Shown here: positions 1 to 12,728 of the stretch, piece by piece | How positions within the stretch are numbered: position 1 is the first letter of the stretch | Layout: every line of letters starts with the position of its first letter | Origin: Chlorella sorokiniana | Taxonomy: Eukaryota; Chlorophyta; Trebouxiophyceae; Chlorellales; Chlorellaceae | Direction of reading: 5' to 3' | Assembly (NCBI GenBank): GCA_025917655.1 | Contig: CP084617.1 | Location: 124,001-188,000 of the forward strand | Length of the DNA stretch: 64,000 bases | Translations under genes and position numbers: made by a program | The notes under the pieces: generated by a model | What the model was told of the DNA's origin: nothing | What the model saw: only the letters and a program-made list of their open reading frames with translations | Databases searched by the model: none

Positions 1-454
1 CTGCTGCTGCCCGCCAGCGCCGCCAGCCTGGCGCGCGCGCGCGCGCCGTCGTCGCCGCGGCCGGCGGCGGCGATGCGAGCGTGGGCAAGGGCGGCCGCGC
101 CCGGGCCTGTCCCGCAGCAGCAGCCTGGACCAGCTGTCGCACGGCGCGGCGGCGTTTGGCGGCGGCGGGCTGCCCAGCCAGCGCAGCGCGCAGGCCGTGG
201 TCACCCATGCACTCCCCACAGACCAGGCAAGCGGGGCGGAGCCTGCTGGGCTTCCCTGGCCAGCACACCTCAAGCGAACCTCGCGCCTGCCCCGCTGGCT
301 GTGCCTGCTGGAGTGTCGTACAGCTTTGCCACCGTCTGAACCCAATCGTCCCATCGATCCAGCGGTGTGGTGCTGCTTGCCTGACGCGGTTGGCTTGGTG
401 GCCCTCGCTGTCTGCCTGCAGGCTGGCGAACAGGATGCTGCGGAAGCTGCGTGA
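1..454 (+). CDS. 3' end of an unidentified gene (partial at window edge)
   Basis: This is the C-terminal part of a protein that starts outside the window. From about position 101 one frame reads as Ser/Gly-rich coding sequence, including SQRSAQAVVTHA. A likely GC-AG intron follows (starting gcaagc at about 219 and ending ctgcag near 420), and a short last exon reads AGEQDAAEAA then TGA. The first 100 bases are extremely GC-rich and Arg/Ala-rich in every frame, so the reading frame there is not certain. I do not recognise a family. The gene converges on the DNA glycosylase gene downstream. Confidence 0.4.
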   Translation, partial: CCCPPAPPAWRARARRRRRGRRRRCERGQGRPRPGLSRSSSLDQLSHGAAAFGGGGLPSQRSAQAVVTHALPTDQASGAEPAGLPWPAHLKRTSRLPRWLCLLECRTALPPSEPNRPIDPAVWCCLPDAVGLVALAVCLQAGEQDAAEAA

Positions 455-1229
455 GCCTGCCTGGCGCTCATTGAACACTCGGACCCCCATGCACAACAGC
501 GCAACAGACTTGTGGCCTGGCTTGCTTCTGCAGCTCGCCACAATAATACCCCCTTCCCTGCATGAAGCATGGAAATGCTTTCAGTGGCGCCCGAGAGGCA
601 ACCGCCAGCGCCAGGTTTTACCATATCTCACCCTTCCCCAAGGTTTTGAATGCACCGTTCCAGGCACCCGCCCCGTGCTGACCCTTTTCCCAGCCGTGCT
701 GTTTTCTTTCCAGCCGCTGGCTCCCATGCGTGCCTATTTTACGGTGCGCCAACACTGCCCCTACGCCCGCCATCTGCGCCCTTGCGCAGGAAACGCTCCG
801 TTGCAGCGGGCCGGTCTCTCCTCCTGGTTTGTGCCCCGCCAATGAACCCCCATTCTTCGTACTACCTTCACGGCTGGCAGGCTGGGCGCCCCCAGTCCCT
901 TCCGCCGTGTTCATCTTTGCATTGCGTCCGTCCTGCAGTCCCCCTCCTGCCAGCACAGCACAGCCCTGCCTCACCTCAACGCACGGCGCCATTGCGCCGT
1001 CGCCGCCCCTTGATTTTGTTAGCATTGCCCCCTTTTGGGCTGCCGGCTGGCGCGCTGCAGTCCTTTCCCGGGCACCGCCCCCTACAGCTGCGGCGCCTCG
1101 CCGCCTCTGCCAGTCTTTCGTTTTGTACAATAGCAGGGCCCTGCCCCAATGCAACAGCACAATTGCAGCCAGTGCTGACAGGCTGGCAGGCACCGCAGGC
1201 TGCCCAGGCAAGCCGGCTGGGCTGCGCCT
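455..1229. other. intergenic region between convergent genes
   Basis: These 775 bases lie between the end of the partial + strand gene and the stop codon of the - strand glycosylase gene. Open frames exist on both strands, but they are Pro/Ala/Arg-rich without conserved motifs, as expected by chance at this base composition. I take the stretch as the two 3' untranslated regions plus spacer and see no further gene. Confidence 0.4.
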
Positions 1230-3151
1230 TCAGCTCCCAGGTCGCCCAGCGGTTCGCCCGCCGCCGTGCGCCGCCGCTGCCGAGGCGCCGCCCGCGCAGA
1301 GCGGCATGCGCCGCTGCGGCCACGCCTCCCCCTGCAGCCGCTGCGCCAGGGCCCTCCAGGGCGCCAAGCGCTGCTCATTGGACATGGGGGCGGCGCCGCT
1401 GGTGCTAGTCATCACCCAGACCTGCATGTGTTGTTGAGGGTGGGGCGCGGTGGGGGCAGACGTGCGGTGCCGGGCTGGAGAGGGTGCGCGAGCCGCTCGC
1501 TGGTGCCCCGCTCATCCCTTACAGAGGCGGAAGCCTGCACAGCAGCGGCCTGCTGCATCATGCTGACAACGTGGTCGCTCTGCACTCGCACGCACAAGAG
1601 GCAGAAGCGCCTGCTGCTTCTGCTTCTGCGGCGGCAGCGCACCTCTGTGTCCAGCGGCAGCGGCCAGCCCTCGGGCAGCACCCACTGGCGCCCCACCTCC
1701 AGACGGCTGGGCCGCCGCGCCTGCAGGGTGGGGGCCCGGGCCGGCCCCTGCTGAGCCGCCTGCTGCGGCCCCTCACCGGGCGCCTCCGCTGCCTCGGTCG
1801 CTCCTGAAACAGGTGCTGGTGCTGGCGCTGCTGCTGACAAGCCGTCCAGACCCGGCCCATCACCAGCGCTGGAACAGTCGTTGTGGGGCTGCGGCGGCCC
1901 TGTTTCCTCTGCCTGCCTTGGGCCTGTACCACTTGCTGCCTGGCCCGGCCATGGACCCTTGCCGGGGCTCTTCTTCCCGCCGCCGCCGCCGCCGCCCCCA
2001 AGGAACAGCTCCTGAAACTGGCGCTTGCCGCTGAAGGCCACGACGCGGGGAGCGCCGCAGCGGCCGCAGGTGCAGCCGATGGCGCGCGCGGCTCGGCCAG
2101 CCTGCGCCGCCAGCCGGGCGAAGAAGGCGGGGCGCCAGGCCTGGAAGTGCTGCGAAGAGAACTGGGAGCTGTCGGTGCCGGGGTGCCGCTGCCGACGTCT
2201 GCAGGGGCAGCAGGAGGGAAGAAAGAACCGGCCGACGCCTCGGGCGGCGTTTGCGGGCGTTGCGAGAGGGCAACCGGGCGTAAGGGCAGAGCCCTTGAGC
2301 CAAAAATGGCCACCCCCTGCGGACACCTAGTTTGATGCCAAGGGAGGGCATGCTGGGACGGCCGCTGCGGATCGGTCAGGTCCGGCAGCGCATGCCGCAG
2401 TCGCGCAGACGCTGCTGCAGCCATGGCGTGCGAGCACTTAGCCCCCCGCCACCCACCCACCTGTGAAGCCCACCCCTGCCACCTCGGGCATTCGCCCGTC
2501 GTCCTGCGAAGCATACAGGAGGCGGCACCCAACGTAGGTTTCCTGCTGCACTCGGGCTCACAACGACCGCGCCATGCCGCGGCCGGCCACGCCCCAAATG
2601 TGGGTGCTGCTGTGCTATCAAGCCTGCGGCGGCGGTGCGTACCTGCGCGCCGCGGATGGCGCGCGCGGGCGAGCCCCGTTTCTCGCAGGATGGGCCACAT
2701 GCGGTTGGAAGGGTTGGAGTAGAAGTGACCGGAAGCCCAGGCGTGGTTGCTGCGGTGCAGGGGACACTGTGAGGCGGGTGGGAGGTCTGGACGTCGCTCG
2801 GGAGCCGGAAGCAGCAGCAGAGGTGGGTGCAGCTTGCAGAGCAGCAAGAGGGCCGGCCGGCAGGTTGGTGGGTGCTGGCGCAGCACCTTGGGTTGTGCCC
2901 CACGATGACCAGGCGCAGCGGCTGGTCGCCCATCTTTCTAGGGCCAGGCCGCCGCCCGGCTCTGCAGGCTTGCTGCCGCCTGCCGCTGCCGCCGACGCTG
3001 CAAGCTGGTCATCGCTGTCCTGCCGCTTCCGCCGCTTCTTGGCACGCTGTACGGGCTCGGGGACGCTGCCGCTGCGATCGCCTGGGCAGGGCGAGCTGCT
3101 GGTGCTCCAGCCAGGGGCCGCGCGCAGCGGAAGGCCTGCAAGGGGGAGCAA
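1230..3151 (-). CDS. TDG: TDG/Mug-type uracil/thymine-DNA glycosylase
   Basis: This is a base-excision repair enzyme of the Mug/TDG branch of the uracil-DNA glycosylase superfamily, which removes U or T from G mismatches in the nucleus. Visible in order are a basic N-terminus with KKRRKR (possible NLS), the active-site strand LRLVIVGHNP whose Asn is the family's catalytic residue, then across an intron HAWASGHFYSNPSNRMW, later PGTDSSQFSS, PRVVAFSGKRQFQELF, and a last exon beginning VWVMTSTSGAA. The final intron is 1422-1642 and joins in frame. Plant TDG homologues share all these blocks. The ATG at 2933 opens the conserved block, but an upstream basic exon in another frame probably belongs, so I give 3151 as the outer start. 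The frame slips at the run of four G at 2180-2183 (sense CCCC), between DVGSG and PGTDSS. The join after the second block is also not clean. Its upstream region is shared with the MscS gene. Confidence 0.86.
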
Positions 3152-3487
3152 GGTTGTACTGGGTCATACATCATTGTCTCCGGATCATGATCCGCGGGAA
3201 GAGCAGCCATATGGCGCCACATGTGGGTATGCAGTCCCGTGCCTCAAACATGGCGCCTGGGCAGCCAGGATGAACAGCCGACGGATGCCAGAAAGATGTC
3301 CGGAAACGACGATCTGTAACGCCAGGAATGCAGGCGTGGCATTGAGCGGCTGCTGGTGTCCCCGTAACTGCACGTCGCGAACAAGGCGCCACGCCTCGCA
3401 GGAAGTGATCCTCGAGCTTCTTGCATATAAGCAAATCTGTGAGCAAGTCATGCAGCGCCGCTGGCTCTCTCACCTTCCCTCACCACA
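3152..3487. promoter_or_regulatory. bidirectional upstream region, glycosylase | MscS channel
   Basis: About 335 bases separate the divergent glycosylase and channel genes. A TATA-like stretch, CATATAAGC, lies at about 3424-3432, roughly 60 bases before the channel ATG. The local A+T content is higher than in the flanking coding DNA. Transcription starts are not visible from sequence. Confidence 0.4.
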
Positions 3488-6229
3488 ATGAATGTCGAAG
3501 GAGAGGACGCAGACGGCCATGCAGGGCTGGGCAGCGGGGTCATCATGGCTGCATACGCGCTGCAGGCCGACATGGACGACGGGCGGCACAGCTCCGTAGG
3601 CACCCTGTTTGGCGGCGACAGCGGGAGCAACGCGCTGCACGACGGCGGCGGCGCCGCCAGCGCAGGCCCGCCCGCGTGGTGCCTCGCAGCCACGCGCGGT
3701 CGGTGCCTTCCGTCGGCAGCCATCACTGCCATCATGCAGGAGGTGCGCTGCCTTGAACCTGGGGCAAGTGGGTGCTCGCTGCACGGAGGCCAACCTGCTG
3801 CTCACCACGCACCGCCGCCTTCGCCCGCAACAGGAGGCCATGCGCCGTCGCCTCTGGGTAGCGTGTCGCAGCCTGCCAGCCCTACCCACACCCAAAGTCC
3901 AAGCTCAGCCCTGGCAGCCATCGCACCAGCCAAGTGCACGGCGCATCTGACGCTCACACCGTAACTTGCGCTCCCGCGGAGGCTGGCGTTGACGACAGGC
4001 AGGCGGTTGGTCGCTCCCAGCCCAGCCTGACTTTCGCAGCACCCGAGCCGCCTGCGGAGCATCAGCAGTATCAAATATTTGGCGGTCCGCCAGGCAGCCT
4101 GCAGCTGCCCGTCGGCCACGCAGAGCCAGGGCAGCAGCAGGCATCGCCGCCTGTGGCCGAGCCACCGACGTTGCCGCCGGGCGAGCAGCAGCAGCAGCAG
4201 CAGCAGGCTTCGCCGTCTTCGGCCCAGCCGCTGACGGCCGCCGCCTCCAAGCGCAGCAGCACACAGGGCAGCGGGGCCAGCGCGCTCAGCCGTTCCTTGC
4301 ATCAAGCGCCGTCATTCGGCTTCGCCCCGCCGCCGCGCGCTCGCAGCAGCACCCGCAGGTGCACTGGCCGCGGCGGGACACCACCAACCCGTTCCTGCCC
4401 CGCGACAGCACTGCAGCACAGCTGGCCGCTGCGGGCGCCGCGGCGGCAGAGGCCGCGCGGCTGCACATCGCTGCGGACGAGCTGCACCGCCGCATCACAG
4501 CCGCGCTGCTGGCGGGGGAGGCGTGCGAGGAGGAGGAGGTCCCGGATGCACACTCCAGCGAGGAGGAAAGCGCCAGCGATGGCGAGGACGGCGCGGCAGA
4601 GGCGGGCGGCGGCGGCAAGCGCGAAGGGAGCTTGAATCCGGAGGCCAGCGGCGCGCGGCGAGGGCACCACCGACGGAGACGAGGTGCTGAACAGCTGGCA
4701 GCAGACCCTGCTCTTTCTGTCTCCGATGTGTTTGCCTCGCTGCCGGGTGCCCCTTCCGCTCGCCCTGCCGCAGCTGTCTGTCTGGCCTGGTGCAGCGGCA
4801 GCATGCACGGCCGCTGGCTTGGCGCTCTCGGCTCTGACCGCCGCCCCTGCCTGGCCTGTGCCCCGCTGCCGTGCAGCTGGGCCTGGAGGACATCCAGGCG
4901 GTACGGGAGGAGAAATGGTACCGCAGTACCGCCTTCTGGGTGCGCTCCGTCTCCCTCGCCCTCTCCCTCGCTTTCTTCGTGACCGGCATCTTGTGCCTGG
5001 TGGCTGGCCTCATGTGGTGAGCTGGCAGCGCGCAGCAGAGTGGCCTGGCGTTTCACCTCTGCTCTCAGCCGTGGCGCCAGGCCTGCGCCCCTGTGCCAAG
5101 CTGCCAAGTCGGTCAGCAGGGGAGCAGCCGCGAGGCCCAGCTCGGGCCGCCGCAGCCAGACCCGCCGGCACCCTGCCCTCCTGCCACCACCAAGTTGAAC
5201 GTTTATCAACTTTTCGCTGCCTGCGCAGAAGCTGGCTGGGTTCAACCTGTGGCGCTGGTGCTTCTTCCTGGGCTGCTGGCCGCCCATCTACTGGGCATCC
5301 GTGTGGGCCGTGTGGGCGCTGACCAAGTTCTGCCAGTGGCGGATGTTCGCCGCCCGTACCGCCGTGTACTTCCTAGTCGGTGTGCTGCTCTTGCCGCCTG
5401 GGGGCGGGGCCCAGGCGCAGGGGGCTCTGCGGGGCGGCGGCAGGGCCCGACGCGGCGCTGCGACATGCGCGCTGTGCCGGCAGGCCGTCCAGCTTTGTTT
5501 TGTTGCTGTGGGTTTCTGAACGCGGCGTTCTGGCCGGTTGCCCCACGCCCTGCCATCTCGCCTTAGGGCCCTTCTCACCTTCATGCGCACACCACGTCTC
5601 GCTGTATCGCGCCCACACACATAAAATATGTATCCAAAGCCTGGCTCCCTGCCCCGCCCTCCCGCCCCCTGCTGCAGGCACCCGCGGCGCCCTCATGCTC
5701 GTCCTGCGCTCCTGCCTGCTGCTCGCGGCCTTCGCCGCCCTGTTCCAGACGCAGCCGGACGTGGACAGCGACGCTGCGGTGAAGAAAGTGTTCGACACGC
5801 TGCTCAGGCTGCTGGGTGGGTGCCCGCGGGCTGGGCCTGCCAAGCATGGCGGCGCTGCTGCTGAAGTCCCATGCCAGCCCTGCCTGCTGCGGCGGCTGCC
5901 AGCGGCTCCGCGCCGTTCGCTGGTGTATGTGTGTGTGTGGGCGCCGCTTGCCGCTTCTCCCTTCCTTGCCCTTCCTCCCTTTCTTCCTGCTTCTGATCAA
6001 CATCTACCAATCCCTCACCCCCGACTCACACATACCCGGCTTACACATGCCCTGATACACGCGCCCCACCCCCCACCCCCACCCCCCACAGGGTGCCTTG
6101 CGCTGGCGTCTGTGGCCAACCTGGTGAAGAAGCTGCTGATCAAGCTGATGGCCACCCACTTCCACAAGGAGGCCCACTTCCAGCGCATGCAGGAGGCGCT
6201 GCGCAAGGTGCGCGTGCGCAGTGTTGTTT

Positions 6230-6261
<32 letters not shown>

Positions 6262-9200
6262 TTGGGGTGGTGATCAATACGGACCGTGAACTTTTAGGCT
6301 ATATATTGGATGTAGTTGCTGCATTAGGGGGGATGGGGAGGGGAATTGAATTGCTGGGCGTGGGAGGCGACAATGCTGAGAAAAACTTTTTGGTGGGTGA
6401 GGGCCATCGTTCAGGTTCGCCGTTCAGTTGGACGGACTGCCCTACCCCCAACCCCCAACGCCCACCCCCCGCACAACACCCACCACTATCGCCGCTGCCC
6501 CACACACACACACCTTTCCCTTCGGCCCTGCCACAGCATCCTTCGCCCTTCATCGTCACACACGTGCTTTCTTCGTTACGCTCCACCGCCGCAGGAATAC
6601 TTCCTGTCGGCGCTATCCCAGCCGCGCGAGCGCCGAGACTCCACCCTGGATGGCGGCGAGGGGGTGGGCGCCGACGGCGGGCCCCGCCCCAAATCCTTTG
6701 CCAAGCGGTGGATGTCTCGCAACTTCGTGAGCAAGGCGAGTGGTGATGGGGGTTTGGGGGCGGCGGCAGGGTTTGGAGATTCCAGCACGGAGCCTGCAGC
6801 AGGATGCGATGGGCATCCTTTGGTCGCCGACCGTCCTCGCCAACTTCCCTCCAGCTTCCCTGTCACCTGGTTTTGTCAACAACAGCCCTGCCCAACTCGC
6901 CCCTCCCCCTGCGTCGCGTGCAGGGCGTGGCGGCGATGCACATGCTGCCCTCGCGGGCCCTCCGCTCCTTCACCCGCGCGCCGCGAGCGCAGCCACTCCG
7001 ACCCGCTGCTGGTGGCTGGCGCGCGGCTGTCAGACGCGGCGGCGGTGTCGCGGGGCCACACCGGCGGCGGCGGCGGCAGCAGCGAGCAGGAGGGGGAGGG
7101 AGGGGTGGGCGGCAGCGATGAGGGGCGGCACGCTGCCGGGGACAAACCGATCGCTCGGCCACCACAACGCTGACGGGGATCCGCGTGGTGGTGGGGGGCG
7201 GGCGTGGAGCCGACCTGCCGCAGCATGCCGAATCTCGGCACCCTAGCAAAGGTGCTGGGGGCCACGGCCGTCCAGCCGCAGCAGCAGGCGCAGCAGGCAG
7301 CGCCGCCGCTGCGGGCGAGCGTGGTGCGGCCCAGCCTGGCGCACCCGGCGGCGGCGGCGGAGGCAGCGCTGCCGCCGCAGGAGGGCTCGGCGTCGCTTGA
7401 ACTGCATCAGCAGCAGCAGCTGCCGCGCAGCTCGGACCTGCATGGAATGCTGGGGCGGGGCTGCCGCACCCCGGCGGGCCCCACCAGCGGCCCAGCCGCC
7501 TGTCCCGCACGGCAATGGCGGCGAGCGCCGCTGTCCCCGGCCGCCCCAGCGCTGCCGACTGGCCGGCGCCTGGCAGCCCCCGTCGGCGGCGCAGCGCCTG
7601 CTGGCTCGGCAGGCAGCTCAGGCGCGGCAGTGGCCGCGGCAGCACACCCCTCGGGTCTCTGAGGCAGGGGGCGCCGCTCCCCGCAGCCTGCTGCGGGCGT
7701 CCCTGGCCTCCCGCCGCCCGTCGGTGGCCTCCTCCCTCCGCCCCGCCGCGCGTCAGAGCACAGCAGTCCAGGTGGCTTTCCATAGTCGATGTTCGTTTTG
7801 TTTTGTGAAGCAGCAGCATGGTTTTCGCTTCCAGCTGAGCCTGCCTCCGGCCGGCATCTGTCTTGGCTCCCAGCTGGAACGAGCAGGCTGTGGGCGCCCG
7901 GGCCATTGCCCTCCTATTGATCCCTGATTTGTTTTCTATTGCCCTGGCACACACACACACACACCAACACCACCGCCACTTCGCCCCACCCACCCACCCC
8001 CGCCCCGCAGGCCGCCTCTCGCCAAGGCTCGCTGGCCTCCCTGGCTGGCGGCCCCCCGCCGCCGCTGCAGCAGCTGCTGGACCTGCAGACCAGCCCTGAC
8101 CAGCTGCGGGCGCGGAACCGCCGCACCAGCGTGGTGCAGGTGGGCGTGTGGGGGTGGGGGTTACGGTGGGGGTGGGGTGGGGTGGGGGCTAGTTGGGGGA
8201 GGGGGGGATAGGGGGTAGTTGCCGGGGGGGCATAGGGGGTCCTGTGGCTGGGAGGGGCAAGGCAGCTGCCTGTGCGGAGCCCTCGGATGTGCCAACGAAC
8301 GCGCCCGTGCAGCAAAGGCAGCGCTTTGGTGGTAACGTTCAGTCGCTGCGGTGTGCCGACCTTCTTCCCAGCTTCCTCCTACACCGCCCAGATGCCGCCG
8401 GAGGAGCTGGAGAAGATGCATCACATCGAGAAGCACATCCGCAAGAACCAGCTGAAGGTGTTGTACTGCAGTGGTACTGGCAGCAATGCAGACAGTACAG
8501 GTGGTACAGCGTTTCCAGACCGAATTGTGCGGCATGCTGTCGGGAAGGTGCAGGGATGGAGAGGCATCAGGGGCACCGGTCGAGCTCCCAGCGCATTGAC
8601 TTTTGATTATGGCCACCCTGCTTCTGCCGCAGGTCACGCTTGTGGAGCAGCTGGGCAGCCTGCAGAAGCACAGCACCGCGGGGACGCCAACGAGCAGGTG
8701 CGACATGCGGTACTGCGGTACCGCTACACGCTCTCCCAGCTCTCGCCCCTGGAGGTTTCGGGTGGCCTTGCACGTGCTCAGGCCTGTTGTGCTGTGCTTT
8801 GCTGCGGCGCTGCCAAGCACGTGTCTGCCGGAATCAACTGGGACCTCTGCGTCGTCCTGCGCCGCCCTGTACCGCAGGAAGCTCGCCGCGTGGCTTTCTT
8901 CCTGTACCACAACCTGCGTGCCTCCCGCAGGCGCAACTGGGTGCAGCAGTCGGGTGCGGGAGGGGGCTGCCGCTGGTTGAACGGGGGAGGAGGGGGGCCG
9001 GGAAAGGGGCTGCCGCACCTGTGTGGGGAGAGCAGGGGCGGTGCCGCAGAGGCGTCCGCGCGCAGGATCTGAAGCTGTCCAGCAGCTGGCCACTCATGGT
9101 CCGCGCGTCCCCCCCCTTTCTCATGTCTCCAGACCTGGAGCACTTCCTGCCCACCGAGCAGGCAGCCGAAGCGTTCCTGTATCTGGATGCCGACGGCAAC

Positions 9201-10464
9201 GGCCGCATCAGCGCGGCTGAGATCAAGGCGTCGGTGGTGAAGATCTTCCAGGTGGCTGCAGGACCAGGGCGGCTGCCGAGCAGCGGCGGACGCCGGCAGC
9301 CGGGGGCCGGCGAGAGGAGGCCGGCGAAAGGAGGCCGCCGGCGTAGCAACCCCTCCTGCCAAGGGTTTGCTCCGAAGCCGGCGGTGAGGAGCTGCCTGCG
9401 GGGCCTGCCTTTCAACTCGCCCGCTCCCTTTCCTCTTCCCCCCAGGAGCGCGCCCACCTGGCGCTGACGCTGCGCGACGCCAAGTCCGTCATCGCCAAGC
9501 TGGAGCGCCTGCTGGGCTGCCTCATCCACACCCTCTTCATCTTCTTCTACCTCGCCATCTTCAACGTGAGCTGGTGCTGAGCTGTCGGGGCCGCGCTGTC
9601 GGGCGTGTGTCGAGGCAGGGGTGCTGTGTTTGTGGTGTGTCGACCCACCACCCCCTGTCAGGCCCCAAGCCCTGGCGCGATGCTGAGGGCGGGCTGGAGG
9701 TCATGGCTGCGCACCCAGCTGTGACTGCGCCAGGTCTCCCCCTTCCCCACACACACACACACAAACACACACACACGCACACTCGGCCTGACTACGGATC
9801 CACCCAACCTGCCGACTGCCCCAGCCGGCGCTGCCGCTGCCGCCCGCCTGTCACCCGCCGACTGGTGATGCCGCTGCTGCCGCTGCCGCCGTCCTCCGCA
9901 GATCGACGTGACGCAGGCCTGGCTCACCTTCTCATCCATCGTCCTTGCCTTCACCTTCATATTCGGCAACTCCATCCGCACCGTGTTCGAGTGAGGCGGG
10001 CGCCTGCTGCGCCCCTCCTCGCCGCCGCGTGCCTCCCCCGGGCATTTTGCCCGCTGCCGAGTGCTGCCCCGCGTCTGAAGAGTGGCCTCTGCGTGCGTAC
10101 CTTGCCCCCCCAAACACACACACACACACGGCCACCCCGCAGGTGCGTGGTGTGGCTGTTTGTGGTGCACCCGTACGACGTGGGAGACACGCTGGTGCTG
10201 GGCGGGGAGAACCACAAGGTGGCCGCACCACCTGCTGCTGCCCCTGCCGCCGCGTTTTTGTTGCTGCCCAAGCCGTGCGCGTGTTGTGGGAGGGCGGCCA
10301 GGGTGCAGGGCAGGGTGCAGGGCGGGGTGCAACGGCAGAACCGGGGCATGCGGATGGCACGTGGCGAGGGTCGCAGCTGCGCGCAGCCTCCCTGCGCAGA
10401 GCCGAGGTGCTTGCTAGCAGGCGCCGCCAGCGCCGCCAGCGCCCCCGCGCGCCCCCCCCACCCC

Positions 10465-10509
<45 letters not shown>

Positions 10510-11955
10510 CACCACCATCACCACAGATCACAACACCCCCACACCACCACACACATCCACACGCCCATGCACACTGCATTCGATTGCCCATTCAACGCCC
10601 CTCCCTTTCAACCGCCGCCGTGCAGGTGGAGGAGATTGCGCTGCTCAACACTGTGATGCTGCGGTGGGATGGAGCCCGCATCTACGCGCCCAACTCGCGC
10701 CTCAACAGCGAGCAGCTCTTCAACCTGTCGCGCTCCGCCAGCAAGAGCGAGGTGCTCAAGGTGCGGTCTGGAAGCTGCCGGGAAGCTGGGGGAGCCGGAG
10801 GGGAGTGAATGCCTCGCCGCCCCTTGCGCCGTTTTGCATGCCGACCGCCTGGCTGCTGTTGTGCGGTGCCCGGCGGCCCCTAGCCGGTACTGCTGAACCC
10901 GATCCGAGTGTGTCACATTTTCATGGTACCGCAGATCTCCCTGGACATGGACACGCCGTTGGAAGTGGTGGAGATGCTGCGCGGCACCGTGGAGGCCCAC
11001 GTCAAGGCCAACGCAGCAGAGTTCAGCGGCGCCAGCGCGGGTGCGTGTGGGTGGCTGGGTGGCTGGGTGGCTGGGTGTTCGCGTGCATCAGGGGGAAAGC
11101 CATGAGCATGGCCAGGCCCAGGGTGGTGGTGGTGGTGACCGCCAGCGCTCATATAAGCCACCCAAGGCCTGGGGAGCAGGCTGCGGTCCAGTCCAGCCCT
11201 CGCCGTCAACCCAGCTTCCTCTCCGCCTCTGCCGGCGCCCCAGCCAGACGCCGCTGCCGCCGCCGCTGCATCCTGCGCCTGGCCGCAGTGAACGTGCGGG
11301 CCATGGGGGACCCCTAAAGCTGGTGATCAGCGTTTGGTACGAGTACAACCACTGCGGGGTGGACCAGGGCGCTGCTCGCGAGCCAGGTGCGTTGTTTCTT
11401 ACGCTTGCTCTGCTGCCGCTCGCCCAGATCTGCCATAGGTCTGCCGCTGATAGAGAGAGATGCGCATGCACAGATGCCTGCCTGCTGCTTTTTGCCTCGG
11501 GGGCTGTTCTTCCTTGTGAGTTTGCTGGGGTGGCGCGCTGCTGCCCGGGGGCGCCGGGCGGGCTGCAGCCCAGCTCATTCGGGCGCTGCCCGCCCTGCCG
11601 CTTGGTCCGGGGCTGCAGCGGGCGGAAGCCACGCTGCCCTGTGCATACACATATGCTCCCTGCTGCTTCCCCTGGCGGCATAAACTCTGTCTTCCCTCTC
11701 TTAGTGGGTGGAAGTGCGTGCACTGATGGGGGCTTCCTAGGGAGCTGTGCTCAGAGCAAGAAGCGCTGCCCTGCCCGCCTGCCGCAGGACTGCGCTGTAC
11801 ATGGTGTTGGCGGCGGCGCTCAACGCCGCCCATGTGCAGTTCACCCTGCCCCCTTCCCCGGGGATTCGGCCGCCTCTCGGGCACACACCGCGCTGGAGGC
11901 CCGGCCCGAGCTGGCGGCGGCGGTGGGGCAGCCGCCCGCTGCATCCCTTGCCTGA
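3488..11955 (+). CDS. MscS-type mechanosensitive ion channel with EF-hand
   Basis: This is a membrane-tension-gated channel of the MscS/MSL family with roughly 20 or more exons. The N-terminal part is Gln/Ser/Pro-rich and then acidic (4100-4640). Transmembrane segments follow: WVRSVSLALSLAFFVTGI (about 4938), a Trp-rich helix near 5250-5340, and ALMLVLRSCLLLAAFAALF near 5693. A long Ser/Ala-rich cytoplasmic loop spans 6600-8140. An EF-hand with the perfect loop DADGNGRISAAE lies at 9186-9221, just before ERAHLALTLRDAKSV. The pore and beta domain follow: a helix near 9515, FTFIFGNSIRTVFE, HPYDVGDTLVLGGE and LNTVMLRWDGARIYAPNS. The C-terminal domain ends with RTALYMVLAAALNAAHVQFT near 11790-11845. 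The EF-hand before the pore resembles fungal Msy channels more than land-plant MSLs. The chosen ATG follows a TATA-like site. The exact stop is uncertain (11955 or a little later), and so are the exons in the N-terminal and loop regions. Confidence 0.9.
6235..6513 (+). repeat. TG tract and CA tract at opposite ends of one MscS intron
   Basis: The intron runs from the donor at 6208 to the acceptor AG at 6594. About 14 TG units lie at 6235-6261, close to the donor, and about seven CA units lie at 6500-6513, near the acceptor. In the transcript these are perfectly complementary and could pair as a stem. Confidence 0.85.
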
Positions 11956-12093
11956 GGCGGCCGCTGCGCCTGCCGCCTGGCATCCATCATGCACTTTTCG
12001 ATTGGCGGCGCCTTGGCGCGCATTTTCCTGGATCGATCGATTTTTACTTTTTATCCTCAGCCTGCGCTATTTGCTTCCCGCCCGGCGAGCACC

Positions 12094-12671
12094 ATGCCGG
12101 CCTCGCTCGCAGCCTACCACTATTTCAGCCCTCAAACTGCCGGATGTAATTCTTCGCGACGTAAACTCACAGCAAGCGCCGCGGGGCGGCGTTGCGCCGG
12201 CAGCCAACGGCTGGCACCGCCACGCTGCCGCCGCCGGCAGCAGCAGCGGCGCGCGGCCGCCCTGTTTGGCTTTGGCAACAAGCCGGCAGCCGCCGAGCCG
12301 GCCGCGCCGCCGCAGGATGGCCCCATCATCATCCCCTACACTCCCGTGTCCAAGACCAAGGACTACTCGCTGCGGCTGTTCAACGCCTACCCCGTGGCAG
12401 AGGTGCGCCTGGGCTGCGCACCACCCGCTAAGGGTTAGTGCGGCGCGCTTCTTGCAGCTGGTCTGCAGCCTGATTCCCTGTGGGGGTAAAGTCTGTCCAC
12501 AACGGCTTTGGCCGTTCAGCCGGGGCCAAAACAGCCCGGCTCCTGCGCAGCTCCTGTGCCAGTGCACAGACGCCCCCAGACGTGGCCCCGCCCCGCTTCC
12601 ACACCCTGCTGCCGTCTGCCCCCTTCCTTCACCACCGCACACCACCCTCAAAATCCCCCCCACCACCACCA

Positions 12672-12728
<57 letters not shown>

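Noticed and set aside
81-845. A single long + strand protein from 81 to 845
   Set aside because: The good coding pattern near 101-218 is in another frame and ends at a likely splice donor. The remainder is Pro/Ala/Leu-rich chance sequence.
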